Origin: Alphaproteobacteria bacterium
GTDB lineage: Bacteria; Pseudomonadota; Alphaproteobacteria; RF32; CAG-239
DNA length: 6,982 bases
NCBI GenBank assembly: GCA_017479785.1
Contig: JAFVBT010000004.1
Coordinates: forward strand, 1-6,982
Direction: 5' to 3'
Both the position numbers and the translations under genes were made by a program. Below the pieces are notes generated by a model. That model searched no databases. It saw nothing but the letters and a program-made list of their open reading frames with translations, and was not told where the DNA came from. This document shows, piece after piece, positions 6,099 through 6,982 of this stretch; within the stretch, counting starts at the first letter, position 1, and each line of letters starts with the position of its first letter.

Positions 6099-6982
6099 TA
6101 TTTTTTGGCAGTCACAATTTTAACAGCCTCTTCCTCGGTTAACGAACTTGGGGCATAACCTTTCGGAATGCGATAATTATTTTTACCGCATTTCAAATAC
6201 ATACCGTATTTCCCGCGATTTAAGGTAATTTCTTCTTTGGTTTCCGGATGCTTGCCCAAAATCTTAGGTTCCGGCTTACCGGTAACTCCCTGTAATAATT
6301 CCTCGGCGCGTTCCGTTGTGATGTTGAAGATATTATCCGCTCCGGAAAGAGATTTAGATTTTGTACCTTGTTTGATATATTGGCCGAACTTTCCGATGTT
6401 GACCTCAATGCCGTTACCTAATTGGCGCGGCAATGAAATTAAGATTTCTGCCTGTTCCGGTGTCAATTCCTCGGCTTTAATAAACTTAGGCAAAGAAACG
6501 CGCTTTGGCTTTTCTGTTGTGGCCGTAGCATCTTCCCCGAGCTGAACATAAAAACCGTACGGACCTTTTTTCAAGTAAACATTCATGCCGTTATGCTGTC
6601 CCATGATTTTGTCTTCTGCGGCTGCCGGCTTGATTGCGGCATTTGCAGCAGCTTCCTGCTCTTCGGCGGAAGTATCCGTTAACGGCTTTGTATATGTGCA
6701 TTCCGGATAATTTGAACAGCCGATAAATGCGCCGAACCGTCCGAATTTAATGCTTAAATGACCTTTACCGCACACCGGACAGCTTCGCGGGTCGGAACCA
6801 TCTTCGCGCGGCGGAAACAGATGCGCCGACAATGCCTCGTCAATGCGATTAATTACTTCCGTTAACTGTAGCGGCTGAACGCTTTCAACCGTTTTGATAA
6901 ACTTGTTCCAAAAACCTGTCAGCAGTTTTTTCCATTCCATATTGCCGGCAGAAACGTCATCCAAAAATTCTTCCAGTTGTGC
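6098..6982 (-). CDS. topA: DNA topoisomerase I, C-terminal fragment (start outside window)
   Basis: The frame is open to the window edge (AQLEEFLDDVSAG... at 6982 inward) and ends at TAG 6098-6100, giving 294 residues of a protein usually near 850. TopA relaxes negative supercoils through a type IA single-strand break; the catalytic Toprim and tyrosine domains lie outside. Visible here are the end of the core (about 1-55) and one C4 zinc finger (CPVC at 68-71, then C89 and C95). Three topoisomerase C-terminal repeats follow, centred on GPYGFYVQLG (about 140-149), GKFGQYIKQG (about 197-206) and GKYGMYLKCG (about 257-266). The protein stops at VKIVTAKK just after the last repeat, without the long lysine/alanine tail seen in many alphaproteobacterial forms. 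infA follows on the same strand. Confidence 0.95.
   Translation of the reverse strand, partial: AQLEEFLDDVSAGNMEWKKLLTGFWNKFIKTVESVQPLQLTEVINRIDEALSAHLFPPREDGSDPRSCPVCGKGHLSIKFGRFGAFIGCSNYPECTYTKPLTDTSAEEQEAAANAAIKPAAAEDKIMGQHNGMNVYLKKGPYGFYVQLGEDATATTEKPKRVSLPKFIKAEELTPEQAEILISLPRQLGNGIEVNIGKFGQYIKQGTKSKSLSGADNIFNITTERAEELLQGVTGKPEPKILGKHPETKEEITLNRGKYGMYLKCGKNNYRIPKGYAPSSLTEEEAVKIVTAKK

Overview
The window looks like a stretch of an AT-rich Gram-negative chromosome, most likely from an uncultured alphaproteobacterium. The IF-1 protein has an alphaproteobacterial look (blocks such as NAMFRVKLENG, AHTAGKMRK and TPYDLTKGRITFR). A cysteine-free type V autotransporter requires an outer membrane, and an intergenic palindrome opening with TGTCATCCCT resembles dispersed repeats of that class. 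The exact lineage (gut Rhodospirillales-like bacteria are my best guess) is an inference. All three stop codons are used, and TGA is a normal stop.

Left part, plus strand. The window opens with the last 58 residues of an MFS transporter (to 179). A 111-base gap follows, with a TATAAT box, a tandem 12-bp repeat and a small dyad. Next is a 281-codon soluble protein I do not recognise (291-1136), closed by a clear intrinsic terminator (1145-1180). A new transcription unit starts at a good promoter (1235-1262). It encodes a thioredoxin-dependent peroxiredoxin of the BCP/PrxQ type (1292-1732) and, 5 nt later, a ten-helix EamA/DMT-type transporter (1738-2616). Then comes a palindromic intergenic repeat (2621-2657) and a small GIY-YIG nuclease gene (2708-3067). 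That gene is broken by a single TGA at the glycine of its YIG motif.

Right part, minus strand, convergent with the left. From the window edge inward it holds the C-terminal 294 residues of DNA topoisomerase I (6098-6982, gene start outside), infA for translation initiation factor IF-1 (5785-6006), and an 889-residue autotransporter adhesin-like protein (3103-5772). Only 12 nt separate infA from the autotransporter, so those two are probably co-transcribed. topA and infA are separated by 97 nt holding a hairpin and a candidate infA promoter.

No RNA gene, CRISPR array, insertion sequence or integrase is visible. I found no convincing novel multi-gene system. The points most worth a second look are the precisely placed nonsense codon in the GIY-YIG gene, the infA-autotransporter linkage, the unrecognised 281-codon gene with its structured leader, and the palindromic repeat.
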